A stretch of 64,000 nucleotides of DNA from Acholoe squamosa (lineage: Eukaryota; Annelida; Polychaeta; Phyllodocida; Polynoidae), in assembly GCA_949317995.1 (NCBI GenBank), contig OX439036.1, forward strand, positions 111,561,068-111,625,067. Reading direction: 5' to 3'. The notes below the pieces were generated by a model. That model was not told the DNA's origin and ran no database searches. It was given only the letters and a program-made list of their open reading frames with translations. Shown in pieces: positions 25,107 through 37,122 of this stretch (position 1 is the first letter of the stretch; each line of letters begins with the position of its first letter). The position numbers were made by a program, and so were the translations under genes.

Positions 25107-26131
25107 GTGAGAACCACAGTGAAAGATTTCCCCCAAAGTTGCCAGGGAACTGGAGCATTTTATATTGTATTACAGTACTTGTACTAGAGGTTACCACCTT
25201 GAGTCGAAGGATATGTGATGAGGCGGTGATGTAGTTATGCCTGATTCGAGGGGAAAGATTCATCCAATGCCTACTAAAGGCCTGTCTCCACTATCCGAAC
25301 ATTGTGACCGATGCACATATCTGTCACGATATTCACCTTGAAAGACTGACATGTTTGATTTTTTCAGACGATTTGGTATCGATATGGGTACCGAGAGGTC
25401 TACTCTAGAGGTACCTGACCCCCACTCACACACTGACATAAGGTACCGATGGTCGCTGTGGCTAAATGTCGCTTAGTGGAGAAAGGCCCTAATACTACAC
25501 AGGAAAAAGCCCACTTAGTCAAAGCAATATAAATTTTCCTTACCTTACAAGGTTCTGAAATGCTCCTTCGACTAGCGTTTATCATTTGAAATCCCTCAAA
25601 TCTTTGGAAAAAGGAGCATTGATTCTCATGCAAAGACTGATCAAGGAAGGTATTTGCTTTTTTCTCTCTATGCCCTGTCAATTACTGCTTATGATCAAAG
25701 TGAGATTTAGGTAGATAATGCCTAATTGTGGAGAATATTCTCTCTTTTTTGTTATTGTAAATTTGCCCATGGTTTAAGATCAACTCCTGACCAAATTGAA
25801 GGGTGTTTGATCCCCTTTTATTTGCGTCATTTACGTGGCCTATCACCAACATCATGCAAATGTCACCTTGTTTTTAGACTGATAGATTCACAAACCCCGC
25901 AGGATAGCATTGTATTGGCCCCAACTACCTCTAGGGAGCGAAAGATGAAATAGCATCTATCCCTTTCATATTTACTGAAGGCCAAATTGTGCTTCTCTAT
26001 AATTGTCCTTGTAAATGAAATATCCTGCATTGGGTTGATATGAGATGAGGTTGGTTGATGAGAGAAATAGCTTTACAATGGCTTGGGAGTTGGAAAAAGA
26101 GACATATTGAACTGAGAGTTTGCAGCAACCC
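25107..26131. other. Intergenic, nothing coding recognised
   Basis: The first about 60 bp is the remaining right part of the dispersed repeat holding the minisatellite. Beyond it no exon or repeat boundary is clear. Confidence 0.4.
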
Positions 26132-26503
26132 TGTGGACAAATCCGCCTTAAGTCTGCAGCACTGACAACATTTAGACGTTAACACTACAGGACATTTCGT
26201 CACTGTGACAGCCACAGGCAGCTGACGGCAATCAGGGAACAGTTACAGGCAGCTAATGGCAGTGAGCCTCATTTTCAATTAGGTCATGAGGTCACATGCC
26301 ATAATGGCAATATAACTAGAAAGCTGGGGATGGCTCAGGGTACTGTCCCTACGCCGTCCATCAGTGGCTGACGGCTGTTTTATTGTGTATTCAAATATTC
26401 CATCAGCTGCCTGTGATTAAAACAGTGATGAAATGTCTAATACCGTTATAGTCCAAATTTGACCTTTGCTGGCATGCTTGAGACATGAACAAAGTGTCCG
26501 TAG
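26132..26503. mobile_element. Palindromic MITE with about 100-bp arms
   Basis: The left arm (CACTGACAACATTTAGACG, CAGGACATTTCGTCACTG, CACAGGCAGCTGACGG) and the right arm read in complement (AGACATTTCATCACTG, CACAGGCAGCTGATGG) match over about 100 bp. An inverted relative lies at 59860-60262. No coding content. Confidence 0.65.
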
Positions 26504-27302
26504 GGGACATTGCAGCCATTCTGACATTCAAAACAAACATACATGGCAGAATGAAAAATTAAGGTGTTAAAAAAAATCCTGGAAAAGGTCCCGATTTTTC
26601 GTTTACTGAATCAAGGTGACTTAATGTTTACATGGCTACTTCTCACCACTGTGATGCAAGTCTGAGTGGAAAGGTTTCTAACCGGGAGGTTTCTGAGCGG
26701 GAGGTTTCTGACCAGGCATATAGGTGCAGGAAACAGCTTTATACCACAAGGAACTGAGAGAACAAGTATTACTGCACATGTTTCAAGTAAAAATTAATCT
26801 TAAATATCCTATATCCTGCAATTAGCCATTATCTGTTTTAACCGGAGGTTTCTGACCGACAGTCATTAAATCTTCCTGATTAGCCATAGCGTGTTATTAC
26901 AAGTTTTCAATGAGTTCATTGTAAATGACAGTAAACTACATCTATTTCTATCAACAAGGATAGTTAAATTATAAAACTAGGGTAGTCGTCCATTGGACAG
27001 ATAATAGCCAATTACGGCCCCATAGAGGATATCTGATATTCAATTTTGCTTAAAACATGTACAAGACCATTGCACGAATACTACAGGAAAACCTGTTCTG
27101 TGAGACCTTATGGAATTCAGCTGTTTCCTGTACTTTTATGCCCAGTCAGAAACCTTCACATTCAGACGTGCACTACAGTGGTGAGACATAGCCACATGGG
27201 CACATATTCCAGGTTGATGAGTCTCAGTGTTTTTATATCTTAAGGGTTGATTTCTTATAGGGCAAACCCTACAATTGCTGGTGTGTTGGCATGTTTCAAT
27301 CT
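26504..27302. other. Intergenic; repeated GGAGGTTTCTGA words
   Basis: GGGAGGTTTCTGA appears twice near 26690 and once more as CCGGAGGTTTCTGACCG near 26840. No exon recognised. Confidence 0.4.
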
Positions 27303-27606
27303 GGAGGGTGTTGCTCCTATGGGAAAAGGTAGTTTTGTCTAAGAAGTACCTAACCTGTACCAGTCTCTTTCTTTGTAGTCCTATCAGTTTTCATGTTGCA
27401 CACACATGGTTAACACAGGAGCACCTGAACGAGTGTGTGACAAAAGTAGGTATCCCATCTCACAGCACACACTATCTTTAAGCAAGACAGTTGCCCTTTC
27501 AGACTTACATTGTGAGTGAAAGTTGAATGGTAAAGCAGAGTGTAACGTCTTTGGAAAAGAGGGCACCTACTCCCAGCTCTATTTAGCATACGAGCTACAC
27601 CTTCCT
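27303..27606. mobile_element. MITE with GGAGGGTGTTGCTCC ends, diverged copy
   Basis: Left end GGAGGGTGTTGCTCCTAT at 27303; right end CGAGCTACACCTTCC at 27606. Shares AAAGAGGGCAC and GTGTGTGAC words with the 31645 copy. Confidence 0.65.
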
Positions 27607-27852
27607 GACTCATTTAGAGTAACATTATTCTACACTCTCTGTATACATATACACAGTCCTTACTGAATATCTGGTAGGAGATGTAAATGTAAACTCTCAG
27701 TTCGATGTAAACGCACTCACTGATGATGCAAGTGAGCCCTGAAATCTCATGTTAAGGATGTGAACATCCTATATCCTAGACCATGTCTGTATTGCCTTTC
27801 ATGAGAATGTACCAAACATTGCGTAGTCCATCCCCAGCCAAAAGCAACCCCA

Positions 27853-28104
27853 GAGGGCATTTCTCAAGATGGTACATATCTACACCCCTTTAAATCGTAG
27901 TAGGATCCCTCAGTCTAATCTTCCAACTGGTGACTAAGTATTACACTGGTATGACATCCCTACCAAACCCTATGTAATTACTACATTAAATGCTAAACGT
28001 ACAGAGTAGTCATAGTGCATTACCTACAAAAAAAACACTCTAATATTGAGAGTTTCAAATCGTAGTGGCTGTGTGCAGTCGTACGATTTTGAGAAATGCC
28101 CTCC
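27853..28104. mobile_element. MITE with GAGGGCATTTCTCAAGATGG ends
   Basis: Starts GAGGGCATTTCTCAAGATGG and ends TTTTGAGAAATGCCCTC. The interior shares GGTATGACATCCCTACCAAA-type words in inverted form with 41607-41867, so this copy lies in the other orientation. Confidence 0.75.
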
Positions 28105-29449
28105 TGCCAAGGCAGCATTCATATATGATGATAACATAGGTCAGGATGCACTGTATTGCTGTATAATAGTATTGTGTGCTGTGGAAAATGGTGTTATGCG
28201 AACCCAATGCAGCACTCAGCTTTGTTCCCAGTAACCTGACCGACCCTAGAAAAACAGGGGCAAAAAAACTTTCTTTTTGTTATTTTGAAGAATTTTGTCT
28301 CATTTTTTTAATATTTTAAAGAAATTTTCATTACTTTTTGAGGATTTTTCCTGAATCCTTTTCGTGTTCCCCCCTCTCTCATAGTTGCCATTTTCCCATC
28401 ATAATTTTACAATGAAATCAAAGAATTTGTTACATCCATTGATATGTGCCCTAACATTTCCTATTTAAATGTAAAAGAAAAATCCGACCTACCGACCCTA
28501 GCTCTTTGAGCTATCTTACTGGAAACACACCTTTTTTTTTCTTGGCCTTGGCAGAAGAATTGGTAACATAGTAAAGTTTTGGCAAAGGAGAGAGGTAGTA
28601 CTCGATGAATTGGCTTCTATCACATCCATGACAACAATGATCATGCCTGACGTGTGGTACTTTTCAGCAAGTGACCATTTATCACTTTAACAGGGTGCTT
28701 GAAGCCTTGTGAACGGAAATCATGTGCTTCAAACTGGCAAGATCACTGCAAATCACACGCTTGAAGGCATGTGATCTTGCACTGATCTTCAGCTTGAAGG
28801 CCGTGATCTTGAAGAGCCTCGTTCTGGGTGGAATTGGGTCACAAGGTCATGATGTCACAGCAGTGATGGCGGCTGGCTGTGCAGTGATAGTGGAATTACA
28901 AAGATTAGGGATTAATAGTGAACCAAATAATCATGTTGGCCATGAATCGGTGGTTTTGTTTGTGTTTATATCCTGAGATCAGGTGCTTCTAGCATGAGGG
29001 ACTGATCTAATTTACAATGCTATCTCTATGGCACTAATCCCAACGTCAGATGCGGGTGACAACCTGTTCAGAGGGGACGTGCATGGGACATTTGCATTAA
29101 AGCCCTAAAGTTGGGTTATTTGATTTTATTAGATCTTCATTGTGCTGTTGATTGACCCCCGCCCGTCCTTATTTTACAACCACAAAGAAAGGTCAACTAA
29201 ATTATGACGATGATTAACAGTGATGTTTCCGTGTCTAAAGTGGGCGACTACCCTAACTTGTGAGGTTATAAGAAGCATTTTTCTTGAATAAGCACCAGCG
29301 ATACATTGAAAACATTCATAGTACTATAAGCAGTATTCATATTCTAAACGCCAATCTCAAATAAGTGCCGGGAACACAGCGATACTGAAGTACTAAAGTG
29401 TCCGGGCACTTAGATGGGTCATTACGGAATGTACACTGTAAAAAATAAG
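28105..29449. other. Intergenic, no gene recognised
   Basis: Homopolymer-rich around 28260-28340. GACCGACCCTAG occurs near 28238 and CTACCGACCCTAG near 28488, bounding a 260-bp segment that may be a small element. A CTTGAAGGC/TGATCTTG word is reiterated at 28700-28820. No exon supported. Confidence 0.4.
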
Positions 29450-29702
29450 TTTTTGCTGCTGGACTAGTGCTCAGAAGTCTGATTTTGCTGCTGGACTAGT
29501 GCTCAGAAGTCTGATTTTGCTGCTGGACTAGTGCTCAGAAGTCTGATGTTGCTGCTGGACTAGTGCTCAGAAGTCTGATGTTGCTGCTGGACTAGTGCTC
29601 AGAAGTCTGATGTTGCTGCTGGACTAGTGCTCAGAAGTCTGATGTTGCTGCTGGACTAGTGCTCAGAAGTCTGATGTTGCTGCTGGACTAGTGCTCAGAA
29701 GT
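29450..29702. repeat. 32-bp minisatellite, 8 units
   Basis: Unit GCTGCTGGACTAGTGCTCAG plus AAGTCTGATGTT, 32 bp, eight nearly identical units. It is preceded by CACTGTAAAAAATAAG after TA, similar to the ends of the CACTG-type elements, so it may have arisen beside such an end. Confidence 0.95.
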
Positions 29703-31644
29703 ATAAGTTTACATGGCAGAAATATTCAGCTTAAAGATTTACATTGAGATGCATCATCCAGTCCAATCTATTTGAATTAGAGATATTGGGAGAAAGTTCT
29801 CAAGAATGAGTTTTGATATCGCTGCATTATTTAGGCTCCGGTTTGTTCAAGATCATCCCAGAAATGAAAATCCAGAAAAAGTAGTATCGTTGAATCCCCG
29901 CTTCGGATGTTAACCCTTTTAAGGACAGCTCATACATCGACGCATCACGGCCATCGGTCATCATGATTCTTGGTGAGTAACTCGCCATTGGTCATCACGA
30001 GTAACTCGCCATTGGTCATCACAAGGATTGATACAGTCCCGGAGGTTTGCCATGAAGCTCCAATGAAGTATTCAACCCTGATGTTATTCACGGGTTATGT
30101 CACCTTATGAATACATCGCTGGTCTGTCAGGTGGAATAACATATTTTTCATTAATACCAAAATCATGCAGACTAATGCAATTCCAAGTAAAGCACACACA
30201 GAGAATGATACAGGCCTGAATGCACATATATGATTGTAGGTCCCGTGTTATCTGTTGTTGTTTTTCAATCTTTACTTCTTTCTTATTGCAATCATGAAGT
30301 ACCTAATGTAGTATTCTAGTGCCTACTTACCAACAATACAATGCTGTGATTCCTGGCCTTGGACTTCCGACAAAATAGAAGAACTGTACATGCAAAAGCC
30401 ATTACACACTGGAAGTAAACTAAAGTAGCTCCAAGATGCTAATACTCGGCATTTATACAGTAAATTTCAACATAAATGGTCTCTGTGGACAGTCTCTGAA
30501 ACCTGTTGCAATAAGCTGCTTGCCATGCCATCTTGTGACTGATAGATGACCTATATAATGAATTTTGTCAGAATCTCCCCAAGTGTTGATAATGGCGTAC
30601 CCTACTGAGTTCCATCCCTTCATTGATAATTGCTCTAAATGTAATGTCCAATGCAATATACATAGTCTTTGGGTTCATGAATTATAAGCAGAAGTTGATG
30701 TATCCAACAATTCATATCTGGCGATTTATAATATTGCAAAAGTATAGAAAGAATTAGTTGGTTGGCAACAACTCACCCAACAGATGGCAGTGGATCCAGC
30801 GCTTTATTTGAAGAAGTTTGCGATAGGGAGAGCTACCTTGTTATAAAGAGGGAGTGAGGGTAGGAGTGACTGAGGTGATCATTCCATCATCACACCCTAC
30901 CTATCTCTGTACAGACATGTAATCAACTGATAGCGCACTGGTCACAGCTACCCCCTGATTAATCATAATCGGTTATCTCACATTGTCATCCACCATGCCA
31001 ATTTATCATGTCAACCTTTAAGGGTAGCTGATGCAGCAGTGCATCATGACCATTGATCATCATGATGCACCATGGAGGTGCTGGCTAGTATGCTCACCAG
31101 CACATCAAAGGAGCATCATGAATCTACATATCCCATGAATATCCCATGTAACAATTCCAAAAGAATTGATGAGTTTAATGTAAAATGAAGTTACAGAAAC
31201 AAGAAAGCACAGCACTGTATGATGGATATCTGTGGAAATGGTTAGTGCAGTATTTGCTAGAAAACTCATTGTACAAAGCTTGATGGAAGCCTGCAATGAT
31301 GACCAAAGTGCACCAAATACAGAATACAATACACAAAGGGCCATAGACAGCAATGTGTTCAATTGCCATTAGTTGATAAGCCAAGTGACAAAGTGTTACA
31401 GCAATCAATTATCAAAGTGTTAATTGGCAAGACCAAATACTTCAGGGTAATCAATTATCTATGCCTTTAAATGAGCCAGGGGTTCACCATGTAGAACAGT
31501 GTGAAAATATGAAGGGGCCAATTGCCTGAGGTTGTTGCTTTTATGCTCAATAGAGCTCGGGGTAATGCTCTGCTTTACATGCTTACTTCAGCTTACCACA
31601 TAAGACTAAAAAGTCCCTGCCCTTGCCTAAGATAAGTAGGTCTC
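29703..31644. other. Intergenic with two piggyBac-like remnants
   Basis: TTAACCCTTTTAAGGACAGC at 29910 starts a copy of the piggyBac-like family with an unclear right end (about 30110). TCAACCTTTAAGGGTAGCTG at about 31011 starts another that fades near 31135. No exon recognised. Confidence 0.5.
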
Positions 31645-31984
31645 GGAGAGTGTTGCTCCTTTGGGAAAAGGTAGTACTGGCTAAGAAGTGCATCTTCTGC
31701 AGAACCGGCTTTCCATGTAGTGAAAACCTTTCACTTGTGTTGCTCACAAGTGGTCATGCTAGTATGGTGCTAGAAAAGGGTGATTTGAGTAGGTACCTAG
31801 TCATGGAAGTCAATCAGTATAGTATAGAGTGTGTGACATGAGTAGGTACCTCTCTCTCTATTTTAAACAAGCTAGGTGACTTTTCAGACTAATGTTTTGA
31901 AAAGAGGGCACATACCAACAGCTCTATTGACCATAAGAACAACACCCTACTGAGCTGCCTTTTTCCATGAAAACAACACCCTCC
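31645..31984. mobile_element. MITE with GGAGGGTGTTGCTCC ends, diverged
   Basis: Starts GGAGAGTGTTGCTCCTTTGG and ends with ACAACACCCTCC. An extra ACAACACCCTAC about 35 bp earlier suggests a duplicated right end. The interior (GAGTAGGTACCT, GACTTTTCAGACTAATG) is the reverse orientation of the 17963 copy. Confidence 0.65.
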
Positions 31985-32146
31985 AGTGTTGTTTTCATGG
32001 ATCTCTGTGGAAATAATTTTTATGAGTACCAGTCTTAGATAGTAAAGTGTTTGTTCTACAGGCGTAAATCGGTCAGATCAGCACTAATCCCACCACTTTA
32101 ACCAAACAATGATGATTTGTCATTTCAGGTGGTTTCTTCATGCATG

Positions 32147-32386
32147 GGTGGCAGGCTGTCTCCACGAGGCTGTAGGCTGAGTGGAAGGCCGAGTCGGAGG
32201 AAGCCTGCCACCAACAAGTTCAACTCTGTATTCATTTCCTGGTTTTACTCTGCTAATTACATAAAAACTCAGTTTAACTAATCTATTTAGGGATTACTTT
32301 TTCAAGGGCGTGGAGAATGGGAAGGTGTTTCTCCACGCCCACCTCGGGAATGGGATTTCTGTACTAATCTTAGTAGACCCCATTCC
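32147..32386. repeat. Three consecutive hairpins
   Basis: GGTGGCAGGCT pairs with AGCCTGCCACC (32147-32212). GGGCGTGGAGAA pairs with TTCTCCACGCCC (32306-32340). GGGAATGGG pairs with CCCATTCC just after it (32346-32386). No coding content. They may be small foldback elements. Confidence 0.6.
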
Positions 32387-33356
32387 TACCACCAAATAAA
32401 ATGTTTGTTTTTTTCATTGCTACATTTCCGGGTAACCCAAAACATTTCATCTTAACTAGAATGATAGACTGATGTTAAAGCATTGGCAGATGTTGAAAAT
32501 GACCTGGTGATGGATATTGGTAGTATCTACACTGCTGCTGTGCATCATTCAGGATTCTCAGACTAAGCAGGGCAGCCCATTAATGACTAGCATTGTCAGG
32601 TTCACTATCTCACATGGTTACTGAAAAGTTTCTTGACCCAAGGGGTAAATAAAAGATATTGCATGTCACAGGAGTAGTATATAGGGGCAAACTCAGTGCA
32701 TAGGAACAGCTATTGAAATCGACCTTTTGACCACAACCTCTTGACCAATCAGAAGCTAGCATTTAACTGGAAGTGAGGTCATGACCTCGTTTCTCGAGCT
32801 CTGATCGGCTTATGACCGGGGTTTTACGGTAACTCAACACAACACAATACAACGCAGGTTTTTTTTCACTGTTTTATTTTACAGACAACCTCAACATTCA
32901 AATGTGCTTTTACCATTAGAAGGTTTTGTACATATATGCGACAGAAAGAGGTGTTTGCAGTTAGTGATTTAGCTCTTGTCCAATGCATTGACTTTAAGCT
33001 TTCATACCAGGTATTAAAATAACACATGCTTCCGATTCTACCTATGTTTGCAATAGCAGGTTCAAACAATTTCTGAGCCAGAAAGTAGACAGAGTCGTTT
33101 TTCACTGAAGCTAAAAGCCCTGGAAGGTAAACTTCCTTGGAATTTAGCTCGAATGAAAAATGACTTTTTACCCCAACCAAGTTTAAAGCTGAAAGTTCCA
33201 AGGTTCATTTTAGACAGGTGAAACGTGGTTTCACATATTTTGCATATGTTTAGATTACTTTTACAATGGCATAATACACCCACTTTGGGGTAAATTTTCC
33301 GCAGGTTAAATTTACATTTTTTCCATCAAAAAATTGCCATCAGCATGTTGAAAACT
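32387..33356. other. Intergenic; dispersed repeat at 32668-32800
   Basis: 32668-32800 (GAGTAGTATATAGG, GAACAGCTATTGAAATCGAC, ACCAATCAGAAGC) is an inverted copy of 36985-37122. No exon recognised. Confidence 0.5.
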
Positions 33357-34840
33357 AGTGGTCTACACCCCACCCTGTTTGCATGCTGCACCAGGGTCAT
33401 TGCCATCTATCCTCCAGGATCAAAAGACAAGTGTGGAATTCATTCTTACCTCTAGTCCGACCACAACCCCCCACAACAACAACAACAACCACTGGACACT
33501 GGTCCGTGCTTGTATTATAAACGTTTCTTTGCTTTTATGTTTCAGCTAACATGAAGGGTGGTAAAACGAGGCATGTGTCTAACCAGGCGTGATACAGCAT
33601 CATTTCACTCACTCATAATAACACTGTCTTTACCACACCGTTAAAATCAATAAACCCCTGCATTTTGCATATCACCATGTACAAATTTGCAGTTTACATA
33701 TTGTTTACATGTTACAAGCTGTTCACCACTATCCATGCTACATGCTCCAGGAGATCAAAAGACAGCTGCACACCCAATGGTACCTGTGTTCCAGGATCAA
33801 AGCCAGTCATCAGATTTCCCCCCCCCCACCTTTAGTCCTACTTAATCATAACATTCTTCCACCACAACCTCTTTGCAATGTTAAGTCTACGGCGCCAGCT
33901 GCATAATTTGCCGTTATGTTAACTCTATGGCCACCCCTCTGTGTATGCCAACTTTATGGTGTCAGCTCCGTACTGCACGCTATGGTTATGGTTATTAAAA
34001 AAATGTTTTCCACATCAACATGTTGAAAACTAGTAGTTAGTTTTCACCCTGTTTGCATGCTGCACCACTGGCATTGCCAACTTTTCCTCCAGGAACAATA
34101 AAAGGGACAGATGTTGGATTGTTTTTTTTATATTATTTTTACCAAACTAGCCTGCTTCCCAGCTCACTCATCATCATCATCATCATCATAACATCTTCCC
34201 ACCACGCCATCACACCGTTAAGCTCCCATATCATCATGTTCAAATTAGCAGTTTTACACCCTGTTTACATGTTACACATTGTCCACGCCACCTGTGCTAC
34301 ATGCTCCAGGATCAAAAGCAGCAGCAGCAGCGGCGGCAGCAGCGTCATGCACCAGTAGCACCACCAGCATGCAGTACGCGGCATGCAGCAGCAGCAACAG
34401 CAGCAGCAGCACACTCTGCCATGGCACGCATGCCATATGTTTTAGGATCAAAGGAAAGACTCCAGTCCCACTCATCATAACATTCTCCCACCACAACTTG
34501 CCAGCATCAACCACTGGACACTGCTCCATGCTTGTATGATAATAAACAAATTTTGCTTTCAGGTGTAAGGATCAAAAGAAAAAGGCGACAAAGTTTACCC
34601 CTTCCCCTATACCATAACATTCTCCCCACTGCAAGGTGACAAAAATAAATTACCCTAACAACATGTTCCAATTAACCTTTTACATGCTGCACTCTAACAT
34701 GGCACGCGTGACCTTCATCATAACATTTCACCACCACCACTCCCGCGACCCAACAAATACCCATTGCCAGTTCACGCTTGAATAACAAACAATTTTCTTT
34801 TGATTTTTAAGCTAGAATAAAGGAGGCGGAGAGAAAAAAA
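33357..34840. repeat. Degenerate tandem repeat of about 300-bp units
   Basis: Similar blocks recur in order: CACCCTGTTTGCATGCTGCA, a CTCCAGGATCAAAAG word, CATAACATTCT.CCACCACAAC, CCACTGGACACTG and TTGTAT..ATAA. They start near 33370, 33700, 34045, 34257 and 34680. The units are strongly diverged, and one holds a CAG-rich run (34319-34410) and a CAT run (34168-34191). Read-through reading frames are compositional. No transcript evidence. Confidence 0.5.
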
Positions 34841-35095
34841 TTAGGTAGAGTAGGTTGGGTAGGTAGGTGTAAAAGAGGTAGGGTAGGGTAGGGTAGGGTG
34901 GACTAAAGTATGGGGTGGGGGGCACCCCTTAAGTAACAAGGGGGTAAGAGGGCACCACATACACGAGCGTATGTATAACATACACACACACCCTACCCTA
35001 CCCTACTTTACCCTATATAACCCCTATCTACCTCTACCTACCTACTCCCTTAACCTATCTAACCTACCTACCTACCTACCTACCACCACAACAAT
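34841..35095. repeat. GGGTA-rich and TACCC-rich inverted low-complexity pair
   Basis: Four GGG runs separated by TA (34881-34898) lie about 95 bp from a CCCTACCCTACCCTAC run (34991-35006) and further CTAC repeats to 35090. The left part could form a G-quadruplex, and the two parts could pair as a hairpin. The unit is not the TTAGGG telomere repeat. Confidence 0.7.
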
Positions 35096-36984
35096 GCTAA
35101 AAAAGCAAAATATCCCACAGATTTTAAATGGACACCCTACACTATCTCACACATGAAAACAATCCCGCTGAGCTTTATGGAAGGTTCGTGCAGCTTCATT
35201 TGACTGATGTGGAACTTACCACTTTGTCCACACTCATTTCAAAACTAGCTGATGCTCGTAAACCTTTTTGAAGTTTTAGTGGACATCTTACGTGTACTCA
35301 ACTTTAAAAAGGCAGGCTGTTACCTGGAGGAATCATCGAAAGCGGTGGAAAAGACCACGTACGAAAAAAAAGTGGAGGATATTGTAGTCAGAGAGAGAGA
35401 GAGAGAAGTGATCTTTTAGTGTGATCTAGGAGCTTGCAGTGCTTTTAGCTTGATTTAGCAGAACTTGAGAGAGACACATTTTGCTGATCCCAAAATCGGA
35501 TCAACTGTGACGTCATGCTTGTATGTGACAATGATTCTCCATGCAGACCGTAACATATGTGGTACAGACCTCCTCGATATCTATTAAGGTGAAGCATACT
35601 TATATACCCATTGGCTATGTAGAACCCACGAATGAGGTGTGCGCTAAAGTGGAAAACTAGAAAGCGAACGATCTAAACCATCTGGTGTATCTTGTCAAAT
35701 TTATTCTATTGCAACAAGCTGTGATTTTTCATTTTTGAAATAAAATAAGGACTATAAGCCGCTTTTTTCCCACATAAAGGTGATTAGATGGTTGGTGTTT
35801 CTAAAAAGCGGCAGCTAGTAAAAAGCAGATGCACTAACGCTGTTTACACACACAGGCGGTCCACCACCACCACCACTCGCTAAGTTGCTACACCACCTAA
35901 CCCACCTACCCTATATAACCCACTTGTATGTTTCCTGCCCTATCATAACCTACCTACCTATCAACAATCATAGAGGATTACCTTCGGGATAATTTGTTAT
36001 TGAAAGTAAGCAACAAACTGCCTATGGTAGAGTACACTCGGCGAGGTGTCTAATGGAGTACATGAAAAATGAAACTAGCATTGCTTCAATAGCCAGGGAA
36101 ATGCTAACCTGATAGTACAGGAAAAATGTGCATTGTAAGTGGATGGTATTAAGACATGCACTGAGTGAGATAGGATGTAATGATTTGGTGGAATACTGCA
36201 GATGGTTCATGGCAACATGGTGGATCATAGTGAAATACCTGCAGAGGAATGGGAAGTAGAAACTTTGTTTGTTGACCGTGCACAGAAGTTGCCATGAGAT
36301 TGGAAAGAATTGGGAAGTTTAGTTTTCCTGAGCTTAACCTTTGCTCTCCGACAGAAGTGTAAAAACCCTGGACTTGAAGTTCTTAAGGTGTGGACATACA
36401 ACATGGGTCTTGTCAATGTAGCTCTTTACATAGTAAGTTTCACCTAAATTAAAAGACGCCACTGTTGAGGTTTGAGCTTTCATTCACCCTGGATCAACAA
36501 GAGCTTTCTCTGTGGCATATGTAAGCAAAATAAATGAAATACAAGTAAAAGAACATACATTGTGTTCCATTTCTTGATGGCAAAGGAAAGTAATATGTTA
36601 CATGGTGCACAATACAATAGTTGAAGTTATAATCTTAAATTACAGTACTGGTACATGAGATTCATTTTAGCACCACAAACATATGTTACAAAGGGGTAAG
36701 ATATAGAAAAAATGAGACAAGGAGGCTCCACTAAATGCAGCTATAAGTAGTTCCAATAATATCCACTAGGTCACAGGCGTAAAGGCATCACTAGTATTTT
36801 TTCAACCACAAGGGGGCTCCACTAAACCCAGCTATAAGCAATTCCAATAATATCCATTAGGTGTCAGGTGATTACATGACGTTGCCGTGACAACAACACA
36901 TTTTTTTTTTTTGACACATGCCATGGCAAACACCTCTCAACCAATCAGAGCTAAAAAAAAAACAAGGTCACATGCCCATATATG
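35096..36984. other. Intergenic, no gene recognised
   Basis: A second CTACC-rich patch lies near 35885-35965. GCTCCACTAAA..CAGCTATAAG occurs twice (36728 and 36817), about 90 bp apart, each followed by TTCCAATAATATCCA. No exon supported. Confidence 0.45.
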
Positions 36985-37122
36985 GTCATGAGTGTGGCTT
37001 CCGGTTAAATGCTGGCTTCTGATTGGTCGAGAGGTCGATGTAAAAAGGTCACTTCCGGTTCGTAAGTAGGTCAAATTGATTTCAGTAGCTGTTCCTGAGT
37101 TTGGACCTATATACTACTCACA
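36985..37122. repeat. Dispersed repeat, inverted partner of 32668-32800
   Basis: TGGCTTCTGATTGGTCGAGA, TTGATTTCAGTAGCTGTTCC and CCTATATACTACTCAC match the complement of 32668-32800. The arrangement is two inverted copies 4.3 kb apart. Confidence 0.6.

Noticed and set aside
33358-34539. Short histidine-, serine- and alanine-rich open stretches
   Set aside because: They come from CAG, CAT and CACCAC low-complexity runs in a diverged tandem repeat.
34841-35095. Internal telomere repeat
   Set aside because: The unit is GGGTA or CTACC, not TTAGGG, and the tract is short and interrupted.
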